From assembly GCA_019358975.1 (NCBI GenBank), contig JAHHIL010000052.1, positions 1 through 39,783 on the forward strand: 39,783 nucleotides of DNA, written 5' to 3'. The position numbers and the translations under genes were made by a program. Of this stretch, positions 30,929 to 37,740 are shown piece after piece (within the stretch, counting starts at the first letter, position 1; each line of letters starts with the position of its first letter). A model generated the notes under the pieces. The model worked only from the letters and a program-made list of their open reading frames with translations. It did not search any database and was not told where the DNA came from. This DNA is from Trichocoleus desertorum ATA4-8-CV12 (GTDB lineage: Bacteria > Cyanobacteriota > Cyanobacteriia > FACHB-46).

Positions 30929-31282
30929 TTAACTATTGGTTCGCCCTTTCAACCATTGTGTTGTTGCTATCTCCTGGCACCGCTCTAAATGCACTAGTAG
31001 GGGCGATCGCTCTGCCCCTGGGAATCTGGGCTTGACGTGAAACCCGAGCTTGAGCCAATTTTCTCGCCTTCCACGACGAAGCCAATATGTTAATGCGTTT
31101 GGGTTTTCAAAACCTAATTGCCAATAAGCTTCTTTGATGGGGAACCAAGAGCGTCGATCTGTTCGCGGTGGCCGAGCTAGTTCAGTCAGGACTTGTTCTA
31201 ACTTAGATTCGATCCGAGCAGTTGCTTCTGCAAGGAGCGATAGCTGTGTTTCGATTTGAATTAGTCGCTGCTCGCTATCCAT
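30929..31282 (-). CDS. Coiled-coil protein with possible HTH, 117 aa
   Basis: The N-terminal heptads (SEQRLIQIETQLSLLAEATARIESKLEQVLTELA) form a coiled coil. The C-terminal part RRSWFPIKEAYWQLGFENPNALTYWLRRGRRENW looks like a helix-turn-helix of the excisionase/plasmid type. It may bind DNA as a multimer with the coiled-coil protein encoded 3 bases upstream. Confidence 0.65.
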   Translation of the reverse strand: MDSEQRLIQIETQLSLLAEATARIESKLEQVLTELARPPRTDRRSWFPIKEAYWQLGFENPNALTYWLRRGRRENWLKLGFHVKPRFPGAERSPLLVHLERCQEIATTQWLKGRTNS

Positions 31283-31285
31283 TGC

Positions 31286-31672
31286 TCAGCCCCCGTCACC
31301 ACGACGCTGCTCTTGGAGATATTCCCAGATTCGATGATTTTCTACTTGCAAGCCCCGTACAAAAGCGCGATCGGTTGCAGCTTCTGCACTATTCCTGTCA
31401 ATCGCTTGAATCAGTGCATCAACTAGTCCTGACAAGTTGTGCTGCTCATCCCTAATCTGATCAAGTTGGTTTTGACTGGCTTCTTGACGTTGCCTTAATT
31501 GGTCAAGCTGACTTTGACTGGCTTCTTGCCGCTGCCTCAGTTGATCAAGGGCCAGGAAAATAGATTCAGTTCTGGCATCAATGCCTTGGAACCGATTTAC
31601 AACTTGCTCAGAAATAGTTGTGAGTCGTTCGAGCCGTCGATCAATATCATCAAGTCTTTGGTCTGTTGTCAT
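31286..31672 (-). CDS. Coiled-coil protein with 14-residue repeats, 128 aa
   Basis: Almost entirely coiled coil. Residues about 43-72 contain two copies of a 14-residue unit, LDQLRQRQEASQ(S/N)Q, encoded by 42-base repeats. It ends in NHRIWEYLQEQRRGDGG. It resembles spacer-type coiled coils in plasmid and phage proteins, with no enzymatic motif. It lies in an operon with the 117-aa protein. Confidence 0.65.
   Translation of the reverse strand: MTTDQRLDDIDRRLERLTTISEQVVNRFQGIDARTESIFLALDQLRQRQEASQSQLDQLRQRQEASQNQLDQIRDEQHNLSGLVDALIQAIDRNSAEAATDRAFVRGLQVENHRIWEYLQEQRRGDGG
31458..31541. repeat. Two 42-base tandem repeats inside the coiled-coil gene
   Basis: Units begin at 31458 and 31500, with a partial third start at 31542 (TGATCAAG / TGGTCAAG / TGATCAAG). 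In-frame duplication lengthens the coiled coil by 14 residues per unit. Confidence 0.75.
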
Positions 31673-31694
31673 ACTTTTCTCCTAGTTGCGATCG

Positions 31695-32065
31695 CTAACC
31701 TGGTCTGAGGCCGTCCTGTGGGATGGCTAGAAGTTTGTCAAATTCTCCGACATGAATTTGCCAATTAGGGCGATCGATGGGTTGATCGCCCCTGGTTTTT
31801 GGTACTTGGCGGTAGTGGGTGCCATACTTGCACTCGCACCCTAGCCCTAGTTCGCGGAACCGCTCAGCTCTACGAACATGCCACATCACACCATCCCTGC
31901 TAATGCACAGCAGATCGGCGGCTCGTTGTGGGGATACCCATAGACCACTAATGCCGTAAGTCTGAAAGATACGCTTCATCCAAGCTTGTTCCTCCGCAAG
32001 CCTTCGGCATTCTGCTTTTGTTCACTTACTTGTTCTTGTAGGTAGACAAGACTTAGTTGCGTCAT
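31695..32065 (-). pseudogene. Frameshifted copy of the 32969 gene
   Basis: The open part (31695-31979, 94 aa, from MKRIFQTYGISGLWVSPQ) is closely similar to residues 31-124 of the intact protein at 32969-33343, including ISRDGVMWHVRRAERFREL and the ending AIPQDGLRPG. Upstream, the matching N-terminal coiled coil exists in another frame (from ATG 32065: MTQLSLVYLQEQVSEQK), and the two parts join if one A is added to an AAAA run (32016-32019). So this is a one-base frameshift, or a gene using the internal ATG 31979, or a base-calling error. The family is small, with a likely DNA-binding HTH (SPQRAADLLCISRDGVMWHVRRA). Confidence 0.7.
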
Positions 32066-32099
32066 GTGCGATCGCCTCACCCAACAATTTTCTTTGCCC

Positions 32100-32960
32100 T
32101 CAAATTCCAGCTTCAGTTAGCGCTTGCTGAAGCATTTCTGAGATTCCTAGCTGCTCAGCCCATTCTGCAAGATAGGCATAGTTCAGGGTGTCAATCTGCA
32201 CTTTTAGCACCCCTAGGACATCACGCCACTGCTTCTCGGATTGGTTGCCACGCCCCCACAGCAACTTTGCCAGGATTAAATCTTCAGGTGCAATCACCCA
32301 CACCTGGAGTAGCTCAGCTTCATCGATCGCCTCTAAGCGGCGGCGGACCATCTTTGAGCGATCGAAGTTGGTATCAGCATTGAGCATAATATCGGCATTC
32401 AACAGTTGTTCCATGTGGGTGACGCTCAGTGTCTGCCCTTGCCCTGCCGCAACCTCCTCCACTGCTCCCGGTGGACAGTAAAATCCTGCTTGCTCCAGTG
32501 CTTCAGTGAGCCGAGGAATATCTTTCCGCTGTGCCTCAATGACTAAATCCATGTCGCGGGTAGTTCGCGGGTCACCGTACATACTGGCCGCTACCCCTCC
32601 CGTGATGTAGTAAGGAATGGCAAGCCGCTCAAAAATGGGGTGGAGGAGGCGGGCTATTTCGCTGGGGTCTTGAGTCCACATTGACGGATCACTACTGGGA
32701 GTGAGATGAGGAAGCCACTTATCTCCCAAAACAGATTGGGCGAATCGCTCTCGAAACGTTGATTGATTGGCTTTTTGCATTCCCCGCAAAGAGGCTGCTT
32801 TTGCCCATCGGGTGAGTCCTACAGCGATCGCCAATCGCTGAGCGTTGCTGCGTTGCCGCAAAAGCTGAAATTGAACGACATCAGCCTCAATGTCGGTGTC
32901 TGGGGCTTGAGGTCTGTACCCAGGTTTGATGCTTAGTTTTTTTGGGATGGCTTGAATCAT
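32100..32960 (-). CDS. Nucleotidyltransferase-fold protein, 286 aa
   Basis: The central motif IPYYITGGVAASMYGDPRTTRDMDLVIE is the signature of the MNT/AbiEii-like nucleotidyltransferase fold: GG-x-A-S on a turn, R-T-T-x-D-x-D metal ligands. LILAKLLWGRG later is typical of the same group. The N-terminal 60 residues (VQFQLLRQRSNAQRLAIAVGLTRWAKAASL) form a helical module also known in cyanobacteria on its own, so this looks like a fusion. Possible roles are a toxin-like or antitoxin-linked nucleotidyltransferase on the plasmid. It lies between two copies of a small DNA-binding-like gene. Confidence 0.75.
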   Translation of the reverse strand: MIQAIPKKLSIKPGYRPQAPDTDIEADVVQFQLLRQRSNAQRLAIAVGLTRWAKAASLRGMQKANQSTFRERFAQSVLGDKWLPHLTPSSDPSMWTQDPSEIARLLHPIFERLAIPYYITGGVAASMYGDPRTTRDMDLVIEAQRKDIPRLTEALEQAGFYCPPGAVEEVAAGQGQTLSVTHMEQLLNADIMLNADTNFDRSKMVRRRLEAIDEAELLQVWVIAPEDLILAKLLWGRGNQSEKQWRDVLGVLKVQIDTLNYAYLAEWAEQLGISEMLQQALTEAGI

Positions 32961-32968
32961 GGCGATCG

Positions 32969-33343
32969 CTAACCTGCCTTTAAGTTGTCCTGGGGAACAG
33001 CCAATAGCTTCTCAAACTCGATGACATGAATCTGCCATGCAGTGTTAATGCGTGGCTGGTCATCTTTGGTTTTTGGGATCTGTCGGTAGTGGATGCCATA
33101 CTTGCATTCACAATCTCGCTTTAGTTCACGGAAGCGCTCGGCTCTGCGAACATGCCACATTACTCCCTCTCGGCTAATACAGGATAAGTCAGCGGCCTGC
33201 TGAGGGGAAACCCACGGCCCATTGATTCCGTAAACCTGGAAAACGCGCTTCATCCAGTCTTGTTCAGCACGTAGCATTTGAACTTCAGCTTGCAACTTAT
33301 TTATTCGCTCCTCTAACTGCAAGAGAGTTAGTCGCTCTGCCAT
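32969..33343 (-). CDS. Coiled-coil plus HTH-like protein, 124 aa
   Basis: N-terminal coiled coil (TLLQLEERINKLQAEVQMLRAEQDW), then a probable helix-turn-helix (SPQQAADLSCISREGVMWHVRRAERFREL) and a C-terminal part with CECKYGIHYRQIPKTK and EFEKLLAVPQDNL. It is the intact paralogue of the frameshifted gene at 31695. It may be the DNA-binding partner (antitoxin-like) of the nucleotidyltransferase 8 bases downstream. Confidence 0.68.
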   Translation of the reverse strand: MAERLTLLQLEERINKLQAEVQMLRAEQDWMKRVFQVYGINGPWVSPQQAADLSCISREGVMWHVRRAERFRELKRDCECKYGIHYRQIPKTKDDQPRINTAWQIHVIEFEKLLAVPQDNLKAG

Positions 33344-33358
33344 TAGCGATCGCGCTCC

Positions 33359-33532
33359 CTATTTGCCCTCACTCTTATTGTCCTCAAGCTCTGGCAGCTT
33401 AGGAGTTTCACCTCTTAGGACGCTAACCACGATCGCTGTGATTAAGTTGGGAACCGTCCGGATCTCTTTATCCGCCCACTTCTCAAGAATTTCGTATTGG
33501 TCATCCTCAAACGATACGGTAGTCCGCTTCAT
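33359..33532 (-). CDS. RHH-type protein, 57 aa
   Basis: MKRTTVSFEDDQYEILEKWADKEIRTVPNLITAIVVSVLRG is a ribbon-helix-helix core with a charged tail. The ATG at 33532 is preferred; the frame is open to a TTG at 33619, but the extension is not RHH-like and would cover the repeats 33611-33637. It is divergent from the parM-like gene, and probably a repressor acting on the 9-base repeats between them. Confidence 0.68.
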   Translation of the reverse strand: MKRTTVSFEDDQYEILEKWADKEIRTVPNLITAIVVSVLRGETPKLPELEDNKSEGK

Positions 33533-33610
33533 GTCATCTGCCGATTGCTTGCAATGCACAGATTTTAGCCCTCCTACAAAAATTATCCCTGTTTGCACTA
33601 AGAAAGTCTT

Positions 33611-33662
33611 TTGATGCAATTGATGTATTTGATGTAATCCATGTTAGCTTATATCCATCAAA
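33611..33662. repeat. TTGATG iterons upstream of the actin-like gene (parC/operator candidate)
   Basis: TTGATGCAA, TTGATGTAT and TTGATGTAA follow one another without gaps (33611-33637, exact 9-base period). A reversed copy CATCAA lies at 33657-33662. Direct repeats just upstream of a parM-type gene are typical of centromere/operator sites bound by RHH proteins. Confidence 0.6.
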
Positions 33663-33780
33663 GGTACAAACAACGGATACAGAGCGAACACGCTAAATAA
33701 CCTCTGGTCTGTACGTCTGAACTGCTTCAAGTCCATCCCAGTCAAGGATTTAGCTTAATTTCACTAGGAGAACTTCCCCT

Positions 33781-34800
33781 ATGACTACAAGCCTCGCAGC
33801 ATCCACCTCACGTACATCTCAAGAACAAACAGTGGCGATCGAACTTAACCGTCCTGTGGTTGTATTCGATGGAGGCAACCGCACCCTGCAATGGATCGAT
33901 CCAGCTAATAAGCCCCGCACTATCCCCGCCTTTATCAAACAAATTGACCCCAGCTGGGAGGAAGCAACTCCCGATGAGAACAGCGTTGTCATCAGTACTG
34001 GGGGTGAGCATTTCTGCCTTGGCGCGGTAGCGCGAGACATGAAGGGCACACCAGTGTTTCAAGACAACAAGTGCGAGTTGGCTAAGAAGTTAGTACTAGC
34101 TGCGATCGAACCTAACTCTGGTTCCACCGCTGTCACTATCGGGCGGCTGGTGATTGCTCTCCCCAATAGCCGGAACAAGGCTGATGTAGCAGAGCTAAAA
34201 AAGATTGAGGGTACTCACCAGTTCACTCGCAATGGGCAACGCATCACAGCAGTTGTGCATGAGGTGAAGCCAATCGACGAAACGCAAGCGGCCTACCGAT
34301 ACGCGATGAAGCGTGAACTATTCCGCAGCCGTCGTAACTCCAATGGAGTTCTTGATTTGGGAGGTGGTACTGGCATTGCCCGCCTCTACAGTGCAGGTGG
34401 TTCTCTTATCCGGGAAGCTGACGCGGTTTTACCTGGCACCTACGACCTGGCCCGCCGCATTGCAGCCCGTATCAATTCTCAACTCTCTACCAGTCCCGAC
34501 CTGTCTCAGATTATGGACGGCATTGAGCGGGGTGATTTCGAGCTGGGGACTAGCGGCTTCTGCTTTCAGGAAGCATTCAACAAGGCCCGCGAAGATTGGC
34601 TAGGCGACATCAGAGGAGAACTAAAAACCCGCTGGAATCAGTGGACAAGCGAGATTGGTGAAGTGCTCATCATTGGTGGCAGTGCTTCTTTGGCTGAACC
34701 ACTGGAGGAAGCTACCAAAGGGCGTTTTAAGATTGCTCGTCATCCTCAAATTTCCAACTTCTCGCAACTGATTTCGTTGTTAGGAATGGCGAGTGTATAG
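33781..34800 (+). CDS. parM: ParM/StbA-like actin-type segregation protein, 339 aa
   Basis: Actin/HSP70-fold ATPase with phosphate-1 VVFDGGNRT (D30), phosphate-2 VLDLGGGTGIARLY (D192) and adenosine motif VLIIGGSASLAEPL (G299-G300). Length and the DLGGGT and IIGG motifs match ParM/StbA family plasmid proteins that form filaments and push plasmid copies apart. It is followed at once by an RHH gene, the expected adaptor, and preceded by iterons. It is strongly diverged from R1 ParM, as usual in cyanobacteria. Confidence 0.85.
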   Translation: MTTSLAASTSRTSQEQTVAIELNRPVVVFDGGNRTLQWIDPANKPRTIPAFIKQIDPSWEEATPDENSVVISTGGEHFCLGAVARDMKGTPVFQDNKCELAKKLVLAAIEPNSGSTAVTIGRLVIALPNSRNKADVAELKKIEGTHQFTRNGQRITAVVHEVKPIDETQAAYRYAMKRELFRSRRNSNGVLDLGGGTGIARLYSAGGSLIREADAVLPGTYDLARRIAARINSQLSTSPDLSQIMDGIERGDFELGTSGFCFQEAFNKAREDWLGDIRGELKTRWNQWTSEIGEVLIIGGSASLAEPLEEATKGRFKIARHPQISNFSQLISLLGMASV

Positions 34801-34808
34801 GGGGAGAA

Positions 34809-35075
34809 ATGACAAGCAGAATTGTTTTAGACACAGATACCAGGGCGATCGTTGATCAAATCCAGGGTATTACCAAGGCCAGTTCTCCCTCCCACGCGAT
34901 CGCCCTAATCGTGAGCCGTTATGCAAAGCACCTACTGGGCACATGGGAGCTTGACCCCGCACGTCACCCCGACCCCAGCCCGACTGATTTTTACCCCGGT
35001 GCATCCGGCTTGCTGGAACCTGTCCCGGCCCCGGTGCCCGATAACTTTCGATTCGATGAACCGATTGAACTGTAA
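34809..35075 (+). CDS. RHH adaptor candidate (ParR-like), 88 aa
   Basis: The N-terminal 45 residues fit a ribbon-helix-helix (SRIVLDTDTRAIVDQIQGITK, SSPSHAIALIVSRYAKHLL). The C-terminal half is Pro-rich and acidic, and likely disordered; in ParR proteins such tails contact ParM. A GGGGAG ribosome site precedes the ATG, 8 bases after the parM stop. ParR identity is inferred from context. Confidence 0.68.
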   Translation: MTSRIVLDTDTRAIVDQIQGITKASSPSHAIALIVSRYAKHLLGTWELDPARHPDPSPTDFYPGASGLLEPVPAPVPDNFRFDEPIEL

Positions 35076-35158
35076 AGCGAAAGCCAGCCTGAACTTTCCA
35101 CGGCAAAGGCTGGCTCCATCCGCTGTCCACATACCCGAACAAACGGACTAATTTCATC

Positions 35159-35482
35159 ATGACAAAACCTACGACTTATTACGCTCAAACCCCTGAGATT
35201 GATGACCTTTCGCGGTGTTTCGGCTCTCAACTAGAAGAGTTAACCCGCGAGGATAAACTGGGCCTCCGGATGCTTCTAGCAACCTATCTCTACCTCAAAG
35301 ATGTGGAGGATGAGTGGACGTTGGACGCAGTTGTAACCGAGACTCCGCTGCATGAACCTAGCGAAGAACTAGAAGAGGTAATCGACATTCTAGAAACGAT
35401 TGCCCCCGACGCGGCGGAAGGCTTAATCGAAGCCCTCACAGCCCAATTACGTCATGGCAACGCACGACGGGGAGGGCGCTAA
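35159..35482 (+). CDS. Acidic helical protein, tandem paralogue 1, 107 aa
   Basis: Acidic, helical. It shares about half of its residues with the next protein: FGSQLEELTREDKLGLRMLLATYLYL, PSEELEEVIDILETIAPDAAEGLIEALTAQLRHGNA. Unknown family. The acidic EELEE segment and basic end (ARRGGR) are kept in both. Confidence 0.65.
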   Translation: MTKPTTYYAQTPEIDDLSRCFGSQLEELTREDKLGLRMLLATYLYLKDVEDEWTLDAVVTETPLHEPSEELEEVIDILETIAPDAAEGLIEALTAQLRHGNARRGGR

Positions 35483-35484
35483 CG

Positions 35485-35814
35485 ATGGAAGTTTTGGCTT
35501 ACATCGACCAGATAAATCAAACTACTGAGGTTCAAGAGCTTGTAGAGCAGTTTGGCCCCCAGCTTCAGAATCTCACCCACGAAGATAAGTTGGGCTTCCG
35601 GGCACTCCTATCTACCTACACCTATTTGCTCGGTACCAAGGAAGAGTGGGCACTTCTGGGTTCGGTTCTTGACGAAACGCCAGTTCAGCCTAGCGAAGAA
35701 TTGGAGGAGGCGATCGCCATCTTGGAAGAGGTTGATCCTGATGCAGCGGAAGGGCTGATAGAAGCTCTCACTGCTCAGTTGCGACATGCCAACGCACATC
35801 AGGGAGGGCACTAA
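35485..35814 (+). CDS. Acidic helical protein, tandem paralogue 2, 109 aa
   Basis: Tandem duplicate of the gene just upstream (2 bases between them): FGPQLQNLTHEDKLGFRALLSTYTYL, PSEELEEAIAILEEVDPDAAEGLIEALTAQLRHANA. The N-termini differ, the C-terminal 45 residues are nearly identical. Unknown function. Confidence 0.65.
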   Translation: MEVLAYIDQINQTTEVQELVEQFGPQLQNLTHEDKLGFRALLSTYTYLLGTKEEWALLGSVLDETPVQPSEELEEAIAILEEVDPDAAEGLIEALTAQLRHANAHQGGH

Positions 35815-35816
35815 TC

Positions 35817-36449
35817 ATGGTGGTTTGGAGCTATATCGAAGAACGGGTTAATCGCTTTAACCAGGCCAAGACAGAACGCGATCGCGATGATCTCCTCTAT
35901 CGGATTGGCACCCATGCTGATGTGCTCGATTTGGAAGATGTCCGTCTCGTCCGTGAGAACGATGGGGTACTGCATCCAGAGCAACGTTTCGAGGTTCTGC
36001 AATGGATGTTTTACTCTGCCGATGCCGAGCTTCAGGAAAACCTAGTTCTACTCATTTTTGGACAACGGCAGTTGCAAGAGTGGCACCAGCAGGCCAAGGC
36101 CGCTTACCCCGATTTCGAGATGATGCTAGGCGTTCGCACTGCCCTCGGAACTGAGGATTATCTAGAACTCTCGCTTCACTTCCAGCCCCAGGCGGGGGCA
36201 CCGCAAACCGACCCAGAACTGGACTTTCCGTGGAAGCCGTTTTGGGATGCTGCTGAGATGTTCTGGGGGCCTTTCCCTGAGAATTGCTCTAACGAGTTTG
36301 AGTTCATCTTGCATTGCTACCCGTGCCAAGCATCCTTCACGATTCCCCATACTCAGGCGGAGGATTGGGAGCTTGAGCTGGAGGATGACCCAGATTTGTT
36401 CCTAATCCGTGACCTTCTAGGACTGCCTGAGCTGAGCCAGTCCCGCTAG
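35817..36449 (+). CDS. Hypothetical protein, 210 aa
   Basis: Soluble acidic protein with many Trp and Phe. The N-terminal helical part (ERVNRFNQAKTERDRDDLLYRIGTHADVLDLEDVRLV) has a 'distance/threshold' helical repeat feel. The C-terminal half carries FEFILHCYPCQASFTIPH with two Cys and a very acidic end. AGGGAGGG in front of the ATG supports the start. No family recognised. Same operon as the tandem paralogues. Confidence 0.65.
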   Translation: MVVWSYIEERVNRFNQAKTERDRDDLLYRIGTHADVLDLEDVRLVRENDGVLHPEQRFEVLQWMFYSADAELQENLVLLIFGQRQLQEWHQQAKAAYPDFEMMLGVRTALGTEDYLELSLHFQPQAGAPQTDPELDFPWKPFWDAAEMFWGPFPENCSNEFEFILHCYPCQASFTIPHTQAEDWELELEDDPDLFLIRDLLGLPELSQSR

Positions 36450-36503
36450 TTGTGCAATGGCTGGTGGTGCGCGATCGCCAGCCTCAGTCAAGCCTTAGAA
36501 ACT

Positions 36504-36911
36504 ATGCAAATTACATCTGGAAAGATAGTTAGCTTTGCCAGCTTAGGTGGGCTTGTGGTCATTGCCAGTTTTAGTGCCACTGATGCCGCGTTACGCCAGC
36601 AGTCCTGGCAAAAGGCACAGGAGCAGAAATCCCAGCTTGAATCACAAGCCGACTTAGAGCAAACCAAAGCTGAACAGGCTAAAGCGATCGCCAAAGCCTA
36701 TGAGCGCAATCAAATCGCCAATGTTGAGTCCTTGATCATTCGAGATTACGTTCTCTCCGATATCCCCCCAGCCGTGGACTGGCAGCACGTTACAGACCCC
36801 ACCCGCAAAACCATAATTTACGACCAATACCGCCGCTGTATTGGCTACGCGCTGGGAGGGGAGTTTCAATTCATCCAGACCAATAACCAAGCTTGTGAGG
36901 TAAAACCATGA
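36504..36911 (+). CDS. Membrane-anchored coiled-coil protein, 135 aa
   Basis: The ATG at 36504 gives MQITSGKIVSFASLGGLVVIASFSATDA, a single membrane helix, followed by a long charged coiled coil (RQQSWQKAQEQKSQLESQADLEQTKAEQAKAIAKAYERN). The end is a small domain with one pair of Cys (RRCIGYALGG, NNQACEVKP). The frame is open upstream to 36450 but that part is not protein-like. It resembles TraM/VirB-type or phage-lysis-like anchor proteins only in shape. Coupled to the next gene by ATGA. Confidence 0.65.
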   Translation: MQITSGKIVSFASLGGLVVIASFSATDAALRQQSWQKAQEQKSQLESQADLEQTKAEQAKAIAKAYERNQIANVESLIIRDYVLSDIPPAVDWQHVTDPTRKTIIYDQYRRCIGYALGGEFQFIQTNNQACEVKP

Positions 36912-37678
36912 CTACAGAACGAATGCGCGATCGCTACAACTCTCGTCATCGCCGTTCCCGTCCCTCTCGGCCCGCTGGGGGTAGCGCAGGGGGTAGTGGG
37001 ATAAATCTAGGCTCTGTTGCTAACCGTATTTTTTACTGGCTGGCGTGGCTGCTCACTCTGCCTATTCGGGTCGTCATGTGGTTAACGCAGCCCCCCGGTA
37101 GTGCCATCCTGTTCGGCCTTGCGGTGCTCTACTTTATCGGGTTGTCCTGCGAGGGATATTGGCAGGCCGCTGTATCTAATGCCCCTAGCTTTATCGTCAA
37201 ACCTTTTATCGAGGATGGTGCTGACCCGCTCCTTGTCTTCTCCGCCCTGCTCAGCCCGACGTTCTGGGTAGCGTCAATTCTAAGCACTATTATTCAGGCG
37301 ATTCAGGCCAGCACTCTGCGCGACATCAGCCTAGCTCAGGCTCAGCGCGAGTATGAGTCGGTTCGGGATTATACCGTTCCTGACAAGCGCCCTGACGCAG
37401 TTGATTTGGTCGAATTCAAGCGACGGCAACTCAAGCGGGCAGGCACTAAATCACTTCGAGTAAAAGGGTTTGTTTGCCTCCTCGCCTACGCAATCGACTT
37501 CATTGTTAGCTTTAGCAATTTCCCCTTATTTGGTGCTGATGGTATCGGAGAACTGCTCCGCAACCTAACCTGGATTGCCCTCAGCATCTTTGGAGCGGAA
37601 TGCGCGATCGCACTGTTCTTGGATGCACTTGATAAGGGCCGCGAGGCAACAGCTCCCAAAGTTGAAGTAGTCGAGTAA
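36908..37678 (+). CDS. Polytopic membrane protein, 256 aa
   Basis: Basic, Gly/Arg-rich N-terminus (RMRDRYNSRHRRSRPSRPAGG), then hydrophobic segments at about 38-60, 68-88, 107-129, 185-203 and 213-233, with a charged cytoplasmic loop (AQREYESVRDYTVPDKRPDAVDLVEFKRRQLKRAG). It overlaps the previous gene by four bases and precedes the ATPase gene. It is a plausible membrane platform for that ATPase. No family recognised. Confidence 0.68.
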   Translation: MTTERMRDRYNSRHRRSRPSRPAGGSAGGSGINLGSVANRIFYWLAWLLTLPIRVVMWLTQPPGSAILFGLAVLYFIGLSCEGYWQAAVSNAPSFIVKPFIEDGADPLLVFSALLSPTFWVASILSTIIQAIQASTLRDISLAQAQREYESVRDYTVPDKRPDAVDLVEFKRRQLKRAGTKSLRVKGFVCLLAYAIDFIVSFSNFPLFGADGIGELLRNLTWIALSIFGAECAIALFLDALDKGREATAPKVEVVE

Positions 37679-37696
37679 GTCGGAAAAGTTGTTTGG

Positions 37697-37727
37697 CCCC
37701 GGCAGTGCTATCTGCTGGGGTTTTTCT
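37697..37727 (+). terminator. Intrinsic terminator before the ATPase gene
   Basis: CCCCGGCAG-TGCTAT-CTGCTGGGG (9-bp stem, one G-T pair) followed by TTTTTC. It separates the ATPase gene from the membrane genes, so the ATPase may be attenuated or depend on read-through. Confidence 0.75.
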
Positions 37728-37740
37728 ATAGGTGGCTAAC

